A stretch of 64,000 bases of DNA from Corylus avellana. Lineage: Eukaryota; Streptophyta; Magnoliopsida; Fagales; Betulaceae. The stretch covers positions 19,777,220 to 19,841,219 of the forward strand of contig NC_081546.1 of assembly GCF_901000735.1 (NCBI RefSeq), in the 5' to 3' direction. Below the pieces are notes generated by a model, which was not told the DNA's origin, did no database searches, and saw only the letters and a program-made list of their open reading frames with translations. Position numbers and translations under genes: made by a program. Below, one piece after another: positions 10,346 through 21,765 of this stretch. The stretch's first letter is position 1, and each line of letters opens with the position of its first letter.

Positions 10346-12070
10346 ATCTTCCCTCCTTATTAGAATTTCGTCCTCGAAATTAAAACCTATAATATTATCG
10401 TCCAATCTTCAAGTTGAGGGATTCAGATAATATTCCTTTCAATCCTTCATCAAAGCTTACTCTCTTTTATCATATTGAAATTCCATCTCCTTCTTCTATG
10501 AGTAAATCTTATTCACAGTCTAAAGTCTCAATTTCTGCAATCATTCATCAATTCACACTAAAATCTTACCTCAAAATCTTTTCCATTTTTTTTTTCCAAC
10601 CTCAATAACAACAATCGAGTTATTCATCAATAGTCCACAGTCAAGGTTTAAACATCAAATTAATAAATCATGTGATCAATAGTCCATACCTCCAAACATC
10701 ATAATCCTCCTTGCAAGCCTGCAATAATTCTCTCGATCTAATTAAATCAATCTTCAAAAAGGTGTAAAAATCATTCCTGCCTATATTCTCTTTAGTATCT
10801 CAGTATTCCAAATCATGCATACGAAATTTTAATATGATGCTCTAATAATTATTAACTTCTCACCATCATAAACCTGTAAAAGTAAATAGCACCAACATCA
10901 TTACATGAATATACCTCAGAAGTGACATCATAATTCGATTCATTCTAAATACACAACCGTTTCTATTTTCTCATCCCAACTTTTGTGTTGATGCTACAAT
11001 ATCAGCGAAAATCTTTCAGTACTACATCTTTACTTGATAAATCATAACTCAACAATAGAAACTCGTAATTATGATTTCAACTCAAACGAAATACATGATT
11101 ACATCAAATGTAAGATTCTCATCCATTCTTGACTAATACATATTGTGCTTGCTGCGTTCTAGAGATGAAATTGATAAGCAAGCAAAGTAGGATATGGGTA
11201 AGTTTCCAAGCTGGATGTTCCAAAGTACACATGCTATAATTTCTCTCCCTTGGGTCTTGCAAGGTCAAGAAGAGAAAAGAGAGAAAGATAGTCCTGTTGC
11301 TTTCTAGAAATGAAGATTTGAAAAGCATTTCAGGACATGGCATGTATGTGAGACTTTCAAAATACCCACATCGGATGCTCTCTCTCTTCTGTCATTTACG
11401 AAGACTGAGAAGAAAAGAGAGATATTTAGCCTGAGAAGCATGATCAAGGATAATCTTGCTTCTCAGGACATGATCAACGATAATCTTGCTTCAATGGTTT
11501 ACTACTGAGAGTATAAGGAGTTGGGTTTGTGAATCAAGTCGTGAGCTGCATTTTTTTTTTCTCTTGAGGATACGCTCAACTAGGAGGAAAAGTCGAGCTT
11601 TCATTGTATGGAAGGCTATTAACAGAAGATTTCAGGCGAAGGGGTATGATCAGAAGGCATGTGTTGCAATGGAGAAAGAGGTGGGAATTTATAGGAAAGA
11701 TTTCTGGTAATGAACGAGCGCGTGGTGCGCGTTGGCATGACAATTCATTCAGTTGCCCACGCATGGTATTCGAAGTCGTTGATTGAACAGTGGGTTTGAA
11801 AAATGAGCTCAGTCGAATTTATGACAGGAGACAAGATCCTACTTCCACGGGATCTTTTGACAAAATTTCCATCGCGGCCCGAGGTCGCCTAACGCTTTGT
11901 TGTTTACTGTTTATTTCACCTGAAGTGAAAAATTCCTTTAAAGCCACTCGTCTGCTGCTTCCAGAAACTTCACAAAAATTTCTTCAGTTCCTAACGCTTA
12001 GTCTCTTCTCAGTACTTCATCTCTCCCAATTTCTTCGTATTCTCAACTATTTTTCCTTACTCTCCTAAAT

Positions 12071-12733
12071 ATGGGAGTATCATCATCATCCGTTAACAAC
12101 CTCGATTTGAATGTTGCTCCTGCAGCACAACCCATTGTTATGCCTGACGTGCAACCGGAGGTGCCTGTTGTTCCCCCTGAAGTGCCTGCTATACATCCCG
12201 TCGTACCTGTTGCACACCCTAATGAACCTGCTGCATATCCTAACGTATGGCAGCCAACTTTTGTCTTTGACAATCGTCCTATCACTATTCACGATTCTGT
12301 CATGCTCCATGATTCTACTACTGTAGCAGTGGCCAAAGGTTTCGTAATTCCACGGGATCAAACGTTCTTAGCTGATAGGTCGGATACTGATGCTATTAAT
12401 AGCTCATTGGCATTCAGTATCCAAGGTGCTGCTTCAGTTTCTGACATGGCACAACGTTTGAGTGCCAGAAATGTTGAGCTGAAAGTCTCAAGAAACCAAA
12501 TCGGGGTCTTACAGCGACTGCTCAAATACTACAAACGAAAACACGTGGATTTGAAGCAGGAGAATACTCAGCTGAAAAAGATGATGTTATCTTACGCAGA
12601 ATACTTGGGACCAAAGATGCTAGAAATGGAGAAGAATACCGAACGTCTCCAGCGACAGCACGAAAAACTCCGGGTCGATGTTCAGGGGTGTTGCAAGTCT
12701 CTCCGCACACGCTCTAGTCAGGTACCTCATTAG
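12071..12733 (+). CDS. Antisense accessory ORF of the LARD-like element, coiled-coil protein
   Basis: An intact 220-aa ORF and the only long one in the internal region, on the strand opposite to the element's PBS and PPT. Residues 11-15 read LDLNV, an EAR-like (LxLxL/DLN) motif that may be coincidental. Residues about 18-57 are a Pro/Val-rich low-complexity tract with PEVP and HPV repeats. Residues about 130-205 are heptad-like and charged (LKQENTQLKKMM, MLEMEKNTERLQRQHEKL), predicted coiled coil. No enzymatic motif or membrane segment is seen. Antisense ORFs are known in some Ty3/Gypsy elements of the Tat lineage, and the Tat-like element at 56-63 kb in this window also has one. Whether this ORF is related to those is inference. 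Its function is unknown. Confidence 0.6.
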   Translation: MGVSSSSVNNLDLNVAPAAQPIVMPDVQPEVPVVPPEVPAIHPVVPVAHPNEPAAYPNVWQPTFVFDNRPITIHDSVMLHDSTTVAVAKGFVIPRDQTFLADRSDTDAINSSLAFSIQGAASVSDMAQRLSARNVELKVSRNQIGVLQRLLKYYKRKHVDLKQENTQLKKMMLSYAEYLGPKMLEMEKNTERLQRQHEKLRVDVQGCCKSLRTRSSQVPH

Positions 12734-14194
12734 AAATAAATATTCTCTTTGATAATTCAATTATATAAATATATACGATTCTGCTCATACTAGGTTTTCT
12801 CTATGCAGAAATAATCTTCCTGGAGCAGCTCTGAGGAATCATCTGCTCATCATTACCACGTGTCTCTTTATGCAACAAATTCCTTTTTTTTTTTTTTTTT
12901 TGATGGACACTGGTATGTAATATTATAAGGAGCTTGTTCTCCAAACATTTCTTTTCGTAATCATTCAGTGCTCATTCAATATTCATTATGAAATCATTCT
13001 GTCATTGTAATAACTTCCTTTAAACAAACAATCTGTTTAAAAAGTTAATCACTCAATAAAACATCTAAGTATGCACCATCACATGTTATCAACCTCTAAA
13101 ATACCTTAATATCATTGAACATATATCTTATAAGAGAAATTTAGATCATGTCACTATATTATATCACTGTATTATATTGTCTTTCAACTCTTACCTTTAT
13201 GCTTCAATTTACCTCAAGAATAATAATCCATTATCTTTACTTAGTAAAAGAAAATTATATCAAAAGCTTTGGCATGTAACTAAAATTTCTCATAATTTCA
13301 TATCCACTAATGCCTCAAAATTTAAATATTATCCACAACCTAGGAGCATCAATTCATCCTCAAAACTTTAAGCATCACTTCAATATAATTTACCTCAATT
13401 ACAGAAAACCTAGCACCTCAAATTCTAAGAATCACCTCAAAGATTTCATGAATTGTACCTTAAAGTCATCACAATCATTTGAAAATATCAAAATCCTTAA
13501 ACCACAACTTTATATATCAAAATATCTTATAGATTCTAGGGTATACCTCATTTGCATTTATCCCTGCAATACTTAGGCATTCACTTCATGCCACTACGTA
13601 ATCATTATTCATCGATCCATATATTATAACATCAATCATAGTATCATTATTGTCATCGACCAAACCTTAGCCATTACCAAAAACTCATATAAACTCTTAT
13701 ATCATTAATTCAGTTCAAGAATCATTTCACCACCGACATCCATAAGACTATTCATTACCAAGTCACTTACACAATTTGTCTCACAACCTAAATCCATAAA
13801 ACCATTTTGTCACCAAGTTAATTACACAAATCATCACGCAACCTAAATCTATAAAATCATCATACGATTTTTAAATCATGATCAATAATCTTTTCTAAAT
13901 CCTCGAGACACCTTAAAATATACCCTTATCAATCGATACTCTAGAAAACTGCCGCAAATCCAAATAGGCAGATACTATAGATCACAACCTATCTATAAAA
14001 TAAAAATTCATCTCCGTCATTAACATGATCACAATAATAAAATCCTCCAAATTAATCACACTAAGATGATTTTTTTTTTTTTTTTTTTTTAACAAAAAAA
14101 TTAACCATTAGAAAAATGCTCATGCATCATTTATTAGAGACCACACAACAATGCACACTCTACTTGGCCGGAATGTGGCTTCTCATTAACCCCC

Positions 14195-14226
<32 letters not shown>

Positions 14227-14271
14227 GAAAAGTCTGCCAGAACCTTATAACCTTTGCTCTGATACCAAAAT

Positions 14272-16030
14272 TGTAACATCCCCAGCCCGTTAAGGCTGAG
14301 TTTGCCACTTTTCTTCTTTTTCAACAAAAATTCTTGCAAAGATCTATAAGGTCTATCAGAGTACTTGATTTTAAAAGATACAATAAATGCGTAAAACATT
14401 TTTTTTCAAGAGATTTTATTACAAGCGGAATTAGAAAACATTAAACTTTAGTTGCGGAATATCATATCATTACAATAACTTATATGAAAAGACTTTGAAA
14501 ATTAATAATTATTCCCACCCCATTCCGGCCTCCTATTCCAGCATCCTTTCTACCTGAAAACAAGAAATAAAACTGAATGAGCCCAAAGGGGGCCCAGCAA
14601 GTAAAATCCACAACCATAAATAGTTTTACTCCTTGTTCTCAGTTTTGAAAATCATTTTCGCAAATAAATATAATTCTAGCCATAATAATATCTGTATGTA
14701 CGGTTGCATCTCCCGTAACATATACATACTATTACATCTAGTAATAGATCATCGTTGTAAATCATCTTTATAAATCATCATCATAATGCATCATTATAAA
14801 TAATCTTTGTAAATCATCTTAGCATATCTTCGTTGAAAATATAGTATCATTTTCTCATAATAAGGCCCATGTACACTATTACCCCTGTGCACGAGGGTTG
14901 CGGGTCCTTGTGACCATGGCACTGAACTGTGGCCACAGCCATGCCCGACCGTCAATTAACTCTTTCTTGGTGCACTCAACGGTCTAGTTGATGGAATACC
15001 ACCTTCTGGCATAGCCTCCTTCAGTGGTTTCGCCTCCATCCGAGTATCGGTACCGAACTCTCATCTTATCTTATCTTGGGGCCAAAAATACTCTCCTCCA
15101 TACATGTGCCCTCATTTCATAAACATTTATCTCATCTCTTGTACTTTTCTTTGTACTTCTTTTGATGCATCTTAGGGCAACATGTAGGAGGGTTTATCAT
15201 CTTTTTTCTTTCTTATAATCATCATCATTTCTCAACTTTCTTTTCTTAAAATGGAAACTTTTCCAAATATAAACTTGTTGTGCTTTAAAAAGCATTTAAA
15301 GAAATATAAACTTTCTAGATAATTCTTTTAGAAATCCTTCATGCATGCAACATAACTTCATAATACGTAAATAAAATAATCATTTACAATTTACTAAAGA
15401 ATGAATAAATAGCATGACATGAAGTAACTTTAGAAGGGGTAGTGAATTTACTTACCTCTAGACTGAAGCTAAAAGTGGTATGAAGGAATCCAGTTGCTCC
15501 AATATGACTAACACCACTAGTATATCTTTTGAAACTAATTTCTAAAGTCCGCTATCTCTTGTGTTCTTTCTTTCTTGTAGCGCTTGGTCTCGCCCTTTCT
15601 CTCTCTGTTCTGAGTAAACACTCTTAGAAAGAAGAAAGACCGAGTAAAAAGCGGAAGAAGGAAGAATATATGCAAGAGATGGGAGAGGAGATGAGTGGTG
15701 AAAATTCTGAAGGAGAAGAGCTCTATTTATAGGAGAAAATCAAACACTATTCTACCGTCAATTTACAATTATACCCTCATTTTACTATTTCACCAACCCT
15801 ATACTATTTCACCAACCCTATACTATTCTACCCCTATACTATTCTACCTTCTTATTCTACCATCCTTATACCTACCATTTACTATCCTATTATTTCACCA
15901 ATTACCATTCTCTAATTACCACTCTCATAAATTTCCCAAGAATTAAAATCCTTAGCTACAATGGATATTAAAATAACATCATTATCAAAATAATCTATTT
16001 AAATAGCTTTGAAAATTCTGGGACACTACA
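14272..16030 (-). repeat. 5' LTR of the LARD-like element
   Basis: Pair of 8591-10345. The minus-strand PBS lies immediately beside it at 14256-14267, which makes this the 5' LTR in element sense. Ends ...GGGACACTACA before the ACATT target duplication. Confidence 0.9.
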
Positions 16031-16035
16031 ACATT

Positions 16036-16149
16036 ATCCCAAAAAAATTTGTATATTTGAATTTGAATTTTAACTCTTCATATTATATATATCATTAGCC
16101 TATGCTAGATTACAGCAAGGTGGAAAATATTAAATTCTTTGAGTTTACA
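16036..16149 (+). mobile_element. Copia 5' LTR, right half, with PBS
   Basis: Resumes the 5' LTR after the insertion (ATCCCAAAAAAATTTGTAT..., compare ATCTCAAAAGAATTTGTAT in the 3' LTR at 21652) and ends GAGTTTACA. The PBS TGGTATCAGAGC follows at 16150-16161. Confidence 0.88.
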
Positions 16150-16262
16150 TGGTATCAGAGCTACCAAAAGACTAACGTCAAAATCTCCTTTTACAGAATT
16201 TTTTCTTACATTTATTTATTTTCTTCTTTCTTTCCCTCACGTCATTCACCTGCTGCTCATCA

Positions 16263-16930
16263 ATGGCAGCCGAACCCACTCCTCCTCAACTTGTTACCTT
16301 CTCTAACTTCAACCTCAACAAACTCACTCAAGACAATTAACCTACATGGTTGCCCCAAGTCATTCCACATCTCAAAGGAGGTAATCTTTTTGGGTATGTT
16401 GATGGATCTATTCCATGCCCACCGCCCTCCATCACCACCGCGAAGGAGCACATCTCCTCCACTACGAAGAATCTGGCCTGTCTCCACTAGGAGATGCAAG
16501 ATCAAATCATCCTCGGCTTCCTCACCTCCGCCATATCGGAAAGGATGATATCTCATGTTGCAAACTGCAAAATGTCCCACCAAGCTTGGACCAAATTAGA
16601 GACCCTTTTTGCGTCTCAATCCAAAGCACGTATTTTAAATGTGCATTTTCAGTTGGCCACTTTGAAGGAAGCCAACCTATCCATCGTTGATTATTTCCAC
16701 AAGTTTCAGACTCTCATCGATGCCCTTGTAGCCATCAATAAACCTCTCAATGACCTTGAGAAACAATCGTTTCTCCTTGCAGGACTTGGTTCATAATACA
16801 CCCCTTTTGTCACCCTCTTACAACAAGAGTTGACACCCTCTCCATTGAAGAAATTTATGGTCACCTATTGGCCCATGAGCTACGTCCAGCCATGGACGTC
16901 TCAGATATAGCCGTGCATCTTGCCTCCCAA
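16263..16930 (+). pseudogene. Copia gag pseudogene
   Basis: Starts ATGGCAGCCGAACCC at 16263. The frame is broken by a TAA shortly after NLNKLTQDN and by at least one more stop before the best-preserved block at 16494-16796 (100 aa: SAISERMISHVANC, TKLETLFASQSKARI, YFHKFQTLIDAL). This matches the UBN2-type Copia gag that packages element RNA. It is interrupted at 16933 by the hAT terminus. It follows its own PBS by about 100 bp, as expected. Confidence 0.82.
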
Positions 16931-17341
16931 AATTAGGGCTGGGCACGGGTCGGGACGGGGCGGGGATTGGGTTTTTTTCCACCCGACCCACACCTTGCGG
17001 GTTTGGAATTTTCCAACCCGCCACCCGAGCCCAATGACCAACATCCGCGCGGGTCGGGTAATATGCGGTGAGGGTTAAATATGTGCCGGTCTTGCGGATC
17101 TTGCAGGTCGGGTCGGGTTTTTCGGCATGGCATTTTTGTAATTTTTTGGGCTAGGCCCAAAAGGCCACATCTATATGGACTTTTTTTTTTTTTTTTTGAA
17201 CCAGAATATGGGCTTTTTGTTGGGTCTAAGCCTAAAAGGCTACACCTATAATAATATTTTGGCTTTTTTTTTGGCTTTCAATCTTTCATAAAAATGATAT
17301 TTTGGCTTTCATAAAAATATGGTTAGATTTCTTTTTTTATC

Positions 17342-17960
17342 AAAAAGATGAGGAAAAAAACAAACAAAAAAATTACTTAACACCCATAGTTTATAGTTAC
17401 ATCAAAGCAACAACAAAAATTCATTACTTCAAACTAAAAGCAACAAAACCCAACAAAATGCAACTTCAAGTAAAATGACTAATCATCCAGAATACAACTT
17501 CAACTTCAAGTCCAGGATGCAACTTCAACTTCAAGTCAAGTCAGTAAAGTCACTAATCATTCTCAAGTAACTTCAAAAAGATGAGGAAAAAAACAAACCG
17601 AAAAATTAGTTAACACCCATAATTTATAGTTAAATCAAAGCAACAACAAAAATTCATTAGTTCAAACTAAAAGCAACAAAACCCAACAAAATGCAATTTA
17701 AAGTAAAATGACTAATCATCTATAATGCAACTTCAACTTCAAGTCACTAATCATCCTCAAGTAACTTCAAAAAGATGAGGAAAAAAACAAACCGAAAAAT
17801 TACTTAACACCCATAGTTTATAGTTACATCAAAGCAACAACAAAAATTCATTACTTCAAACTAAAAGCAACAAAACCCAACAAAATGCAACTTAAAGTAA
17901 AATGACTAATCATCCAGAATGCAACTTCAACTTCAAGTCACTAATCATCCTTAAGTAAAA
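17342..17960. repeat. Three-copy tandem repeat (~190-235 bp) inside the hAT element
   Basis: Units start near 17343, 17576 and 17769, each with AAAGATGAGGAAAAAAACAA, TTAACACCCATA, AAAGCAACAACAAAAATTCA and AATGACTAATCATC. Copies are highly similar, differing mainly in the length of the CTTCAACTTCAAGTC tract. Non-coding. Confidence 0.88.
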
Positions 17961-18109
17961 TGCTGATGTTCTTCAAAGTTACTTCTACAAAGAATGAAAA
18001 AAAAAAAAAAAAAAAAAAAAAACATTACAATATCAATTGAAACCGATAAATGAAATTTGTAAATAGCAAAATATATTAAGCAAACTAAAATGAATAAATG
18101 ATGAAAAAA

Positions 18110-18268
18110 NNNNNNNNNNNNNNNNNNNNNNNNNNNNNNNNNNNNNNNNNNNNNNNNNNNNNNNNNNNNNNNNNNNNNNNNNNNNNNNNNNNNNNNNNNN
18201 NNNNNNNNNNNNNNNNNNNNNNNNNNNNNNNNNNNNNNNNNNNNNNNNNNNNNNNNNNNNNNNNNNNN
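18110..18268. other. Assembly gap (159 N) flanked by a duplicated ~104-bp sequence
   Basis: The sequence before the gap (18005-18109: poly-A, then ACATTACAATATCAATTG... to ATGATGAAAAAA) is repeated almost exactly after it (18269-18372). Either a local tandem repeat could not be assembled, or the gap edges overlap and are a false duplication. Confidence 0.95.
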
Positions 18269-18297
18269 AAAAAAAAAAAAAAAAAAACATTACAATA

Positions 18298-20394
18298 TCA
18301 ATTGAAACCGATAAATGAAATTTGTAAATAGCAAAATATATTAAGCAAACTAAAGTGAATAAATGATGAAAAAATTAAGGGCTTCGATCTTAACCAATTT
18401 TGTGAACATATCAATGCTTCAACCGTACTTGGGGCCAATGAACTTCGAAAATGATCCAACACACGTCCTCCGGTGCAAAAAGCCGACTCTGAAGCAACTG
18501 TTGCAATGGTAATAGCCAACACATCTCATGCTATTTTGGCAACTATTGGGAATTTGGTTGAGTTCACCTTCCACCAATTTAAAATATCAAAATTAGCATT
18601 CGCTTTTTCAACATCCTCTACCTCCGATTTGTTTTCAATATCACTTTTAGAAGTTAGGTACTTATGGAACCTATTCATGAAGTAAAGGTTAGCATTCTCA
18701 CTTTCTTCTATTTTCATTGAGGAACCTTGAGGCAATCCACTACTATGTAGAACTTGAGATGAACTCTCTCCCGAGCTGTAGTGATCATATAATTTGTTAA
18801 GGATTGACTTCAATTTTTTCTTCATTTCATTACATCTATCAACACCAAGAACATCTTTGAACCAATATTCTAAAGACACCAATTTGGTTCGTGGATCAAG
18901 TATAACCGCAACAAACATCATCAAGTTAACCCTATCATTGTTCTCAAGATCCCTCCAATATTTATTGTACTTCGTCATCATCTTCTCCGCCATAGTACTC
19001 AATACATAATCACCATTATCAATATACTCTTGTAAATGCATTTGAATGCCACAAATTTGTTGAAAGTACATATTAGAAGTACAATACAAAGACCCCAAAA
19101 TTCGAATTGTTGCATCACAAAAAAGTTTGAGAAACTTGAGAAAAATCTTAATACGACTCCAATCGGCACAAGTAGGAGGTCCTAAACCATTTTTCTCATT
19201 CTTTTCCTCAGTCAATGTAGGCTTAAAGGTCTTATCAAGCTCTTCCATAAGTTGGAAAGCAGCTCAACATTTTTTGGCACCTTCCAACATCAAAAATGTA
19301 GAGTTCCATCTAGTGGGAACATCAAGACACAACAAACCCTTGAAATCAAGTTGTTCTCTTTCAATACAAGCCTTAAACTTGTCTAATCTTGCAGGTGAAG
19401 ACTTCACATACTTCACCGTAGTTCTAACCCTCACAATGGACTCATCAATCTCTTTCAAACCATCACTCACAATAACATTTAGTATGTGTGCACAACACCT
19501 AATATGCATAAACTGACTCTCTAATATGGCGCCCTCCTTATTACTAGTTCTCCTCTTCACAAACTCCAAAGCACCATCATTGGTAGAAGCATTGTCAATT
19601 GTGATAGTAAAAATGTTACGAATACCCCACTCAAGCATACACGACAAAATCTTCTCCCCAATGGTATCAGCTTTGTGATTAGGAATTAAACAAAAGTTTA
19701 AAATTCTTTTGTGTAAGTTCCAATCACTATCAACAAAATGAGAGGTGATTACCATGTAATTAAGGTCTTGAATCGAAGTCCACGTATCAGTGGTAAGACA
19801 AACCCGAACCCCAGTTGTCATAAACATTGCCCTCAACTTTTCCTTCTCGGACAAGAAGAGCTTACCACAATCCTTCATCATAGTATAACGAGAATGAATT
19901 GAAAACCTAGGCTCAACTATATTCATGAAATCCCGAAACCCTTCACCTTCCACAAACCTAAATGGAAACTCATCCTTAATTATCATCTTAGCAATTGCTT
20001 CCCTTATTTTCGCAGCATTGTATTTAGTAATCACCAAATTACCAACAAATCCTTCTCCCACTGCCATTTGGCCTTCCCTCTTACCCTCAAAACTTAACTT
20101 TGATTGTGACTTATCATCTTTATCAAACCTACCGGGATAGTTTTTGCAAGTATTCCTCAAATGCCCAAGCATGGCATTTTTACCATGCTTTCTAGTGTGA
20201 CAACTAAACAATTTGTTACAATAGTTGCATTGTGATTTAGGATCCTTAGGATCACCCCCCTCTAACTTGGTAAAATGTTCCCACACCACTAATGTTTTCT
20301 CAAATTTTATAGGTTTTGGTGGGAGAGCTGAACTAGGGTTAGGAATAGATGACACAGAACTAGAACCAACAGCACTACTTGAATGACCATCCAT
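18298..20394 (-). pseudogene. hAT-family transposase (BED zinc finger, RICESLEEPER-like), inactivated
   Basis: The enzyme would cut and paste the hAT element. Starting at MDGHSSS (20394), the N-terminal BED zinc finger is visible (CNYCNKLFSCHTRKHGKN ... LRNTC), then the catalytic-core region (TTDTWTS, ITIDNASTNDGAL) and RWNST. The reading frame is cut by an in-frame TGA at about 19264-19266, and coding continues immediately in the same frame. A second stop follows FPIVAKIA at 18526, with a small frameshift into the hAT C-terminal dimerisation block ([26 protein letters not shown]). Otherwise full length (~630 codons). Three lesions make it a recent pseudogene. Confidence 0.85.
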
Positions 20395-20602
20395 GAGTCT
20401 ACAATAAGTGGAAAAAAAAAACAAATTAATACTGCATAATCAGACCTAACATAATCACACCATAAATTATTAACAACTAACAAGAATCCTTAACAAAAAT
20501 TGCCTATCAAAATAAAACCCTATCAAGAAAATCAAACCCAACATAATCAGACCTTTGCAGAACTTATTTCACAACTCATATCAGAGTTTTCTAGCACAAA
20601 GA

Positions 20603-20702
20603 NNNNNNNNNNNNNNNNNNNNNNNNNNNNNNNNNNNNNNNNNNNNNNNNNNNNNNNNNNNNNNNNNNNNNNNNNNNNNNNNNNNNNNNNNNNNNNNNNN
20701 NN
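20603..20702. other. Assembly gap (100 N)
   Basis: Lies at the hAT/Copia junction and hides the right hAT terminus and an unknown amount of Copia pol. Confidence 0.99.
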
Positions 20703-21522
20703 GTATTCATCTTTCTCAGCATCGTTATATGCTAGACATTTTACAGAGAACAAAAATGGCTGATGCAAAACCTGTTTGCACTCCAATGTCTACTTCAGTT
20801 ATTTTATCTGCCTTTGATGGTGAGGTATTTTCGGATCCCACACTGTACCGAAGTACAATCGGTGTTCTATAATATCTGTCTATTACCCAACCCGACATAC
20901 CCTTTACAGTGAACAGATTGTCATAGTTCATGCACAAACCCTTACTACCTCACTGGCAGGTTACCAAAAGGCTATTGAGAGATCTAAAAGAAACTATTCA
21001 TCTTGGTTTTAAAATCTAACAGTCCACATCCAATAGACTGCAAGCATTCACTGATGCCGACTGGGCTGGGTGTCAAGACGATCGTCAGTCTACAGGAGGG
21101 TACTGTGTCTTTCTTAGGAAGAATCTAATTTCATGGAGTTGTAAAAAGCAAGCAACAGTGGCTCAGTCAAGTACGGAAGCTGAATACAAGGCACTAGCAA
21201 ACACTGCAGCAGAATTATTGTGGCTCCAATCCCTTTTATGCGAACTGGGGATCACTGTCTCACATCCTCTAGTCTTGTGGTGTGACAACATAGGCACCAA
21301 GTATCTCTCATCCAATCCGGTCTTTCATGCTCGAACCAAACACGTGGAAATTGACTTTCATTTTGTTAGGGATATGGTAGCTTCAAAATCTCTAGACATT
21401 CGGTTTATCTCATCCAAAGATCAAGTTGCAGATATCTTCACCAAGCCTTTATCCTCAATCTGGTTTTCAAATCTACGTGACAAGCTCAAAGTTGTTATAC
21501 CCCCACTGAGCTTGAGGAGAAG
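20703..21522 (+). pseudogene. Copia pol remnant: RT tail and RNase H
   Basis: The end of Copia reverse transcriptase (HRYMLDILQRTKMADAKPV, DPTLYRSTIGVL, then a TAA within the conserved L.YL.ITRPDI motif) is followed by RNase H ([60 protein letters not shown]). The RNase H part (21158 onward) is open to the polypurine tract. A small frameshift lies around 20920-21040. Together with the gag at 16263 and the LTRs it belongs to the 8462-21765 element. Confidence 0.88.
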
Positions 21523-21765
21523 TGTAAAAGATAAAGACTCTCACAAGATAATCTCCAGTCTTATCTCAACAGACTCAAGATAACAAGCTGCAATTGAAAC
21601 ACTTCAGATTAGGATAATTACATATTTGAAATTGTATAGATAGATTGCATTATCTCAAAAGAATTTGTATGTTTAAATTTGAATTGTAACCCTTCATATT
21701 ATATATATCATCAGCCTATGCTAGATTACAGCAAGGTGGAAAATATTAAATTCTCTGAGTTTACA
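21523..21765 (+). mobile_element. Copia 3' LTR
   Basis: 243-bp LTR, TGTAAAAGATAAAG...GAGTTTACA, preceded by the purine tract GAGGAGAAG and followed by target duplication AGATC. Shows the uninterrupted version of the site used by the nested element (GATTGCATTATCTC). Confidence 0.9.

Larger units (their letters stand above)
8591..16030 (-). mobile_element. Young non-autonomous LTR retrotransposon (LARD-like), TSD ACATT
   Basis: A 7,440-bp element with two long LTRs (8591-10345 and 14272-16030) and a ~3.9-kb internal region. The 5-bp target duplication ACATT is at 8586-8590 and 16031-16035, inside the Copia 5' LTR. On the minus strand the PBS TGGTATCAGAGC (14267-14256) follows the right-hand LTR, and a purine tract (AAGGAGGGAAGA, minus, near 10347-10358) abuts the left one, so the element's sense strand is minus. 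By eye the LTRs differ by about five substitutions and four short indels over ~1.75 kb, indicating recent insertion. No gag, protease, RT or integrase is visible, so it must rely on proteins from another element. The only substantial ORF (12071-12733) is antisense to the element. Confidence 0.88.
16934..20602 (-). mobile_element. hAT transposon, decayed, inserted in Copia gag
   Basis: The left end begins TAGGGCTGGGCACGGGTCGGG at 16934, followed by ~220 bp of GC-rich CGGGT/ACCCG sequence. This is the typical terminus and subterminal region of one large plant hAT family. It carries a minus-strand BED-finger transposase pseudogene (18298-20394) and a 3-copy tandem repeat. The right terminus is not visible and should lie in or next to the N gap at 20603-20702, since Copia coding resumes at 20703. 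A candidate 8-bp left flank is CCCAAAAT (16926-16933), which cannot be tested against the right side. Confidence 0.75.
8462..21765 (+). mobile_element. Copia LTR retrotransposon (nested host, TSD AGATC)
   Basis: A plus-strand Ty1/Copia element. The 5' LTR begins TGTAAAAGATAAAG at 8462, is split at 8590/16036 by another element, and ends GAGTTTACA at 16149. The PBS TGGTATCAGAGC follows at 16150-16161. A purine tract (GAGGAGAAG, 21514-21522) precedes the 3' LTR (21523-21765, 243 bp). The 5-bp target duplication AGATC is present at 8457-8461 and 21766-21770. Gag is broken by stops and by a hAT insertion. Protease, integrase and most of reverse transcriptase are absent between gag and the RT/RNase H tail, although the 100-N gap at 20603 could hide sequence. 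The element is inactive. Confidence 0.88.

Noticed and set aside
16415..16690. Extra ORFs overlapping the Copia gag in other frames
   Set aside because: They overlap the recognisable gag frame and carry no domain of their own.
17342..17960. CRISPR-like or regulatory array
   Set aside because: Three long near-identical copies in a plant hAT element, without short repeat/spacer structure. An ordinary tandem repeat.
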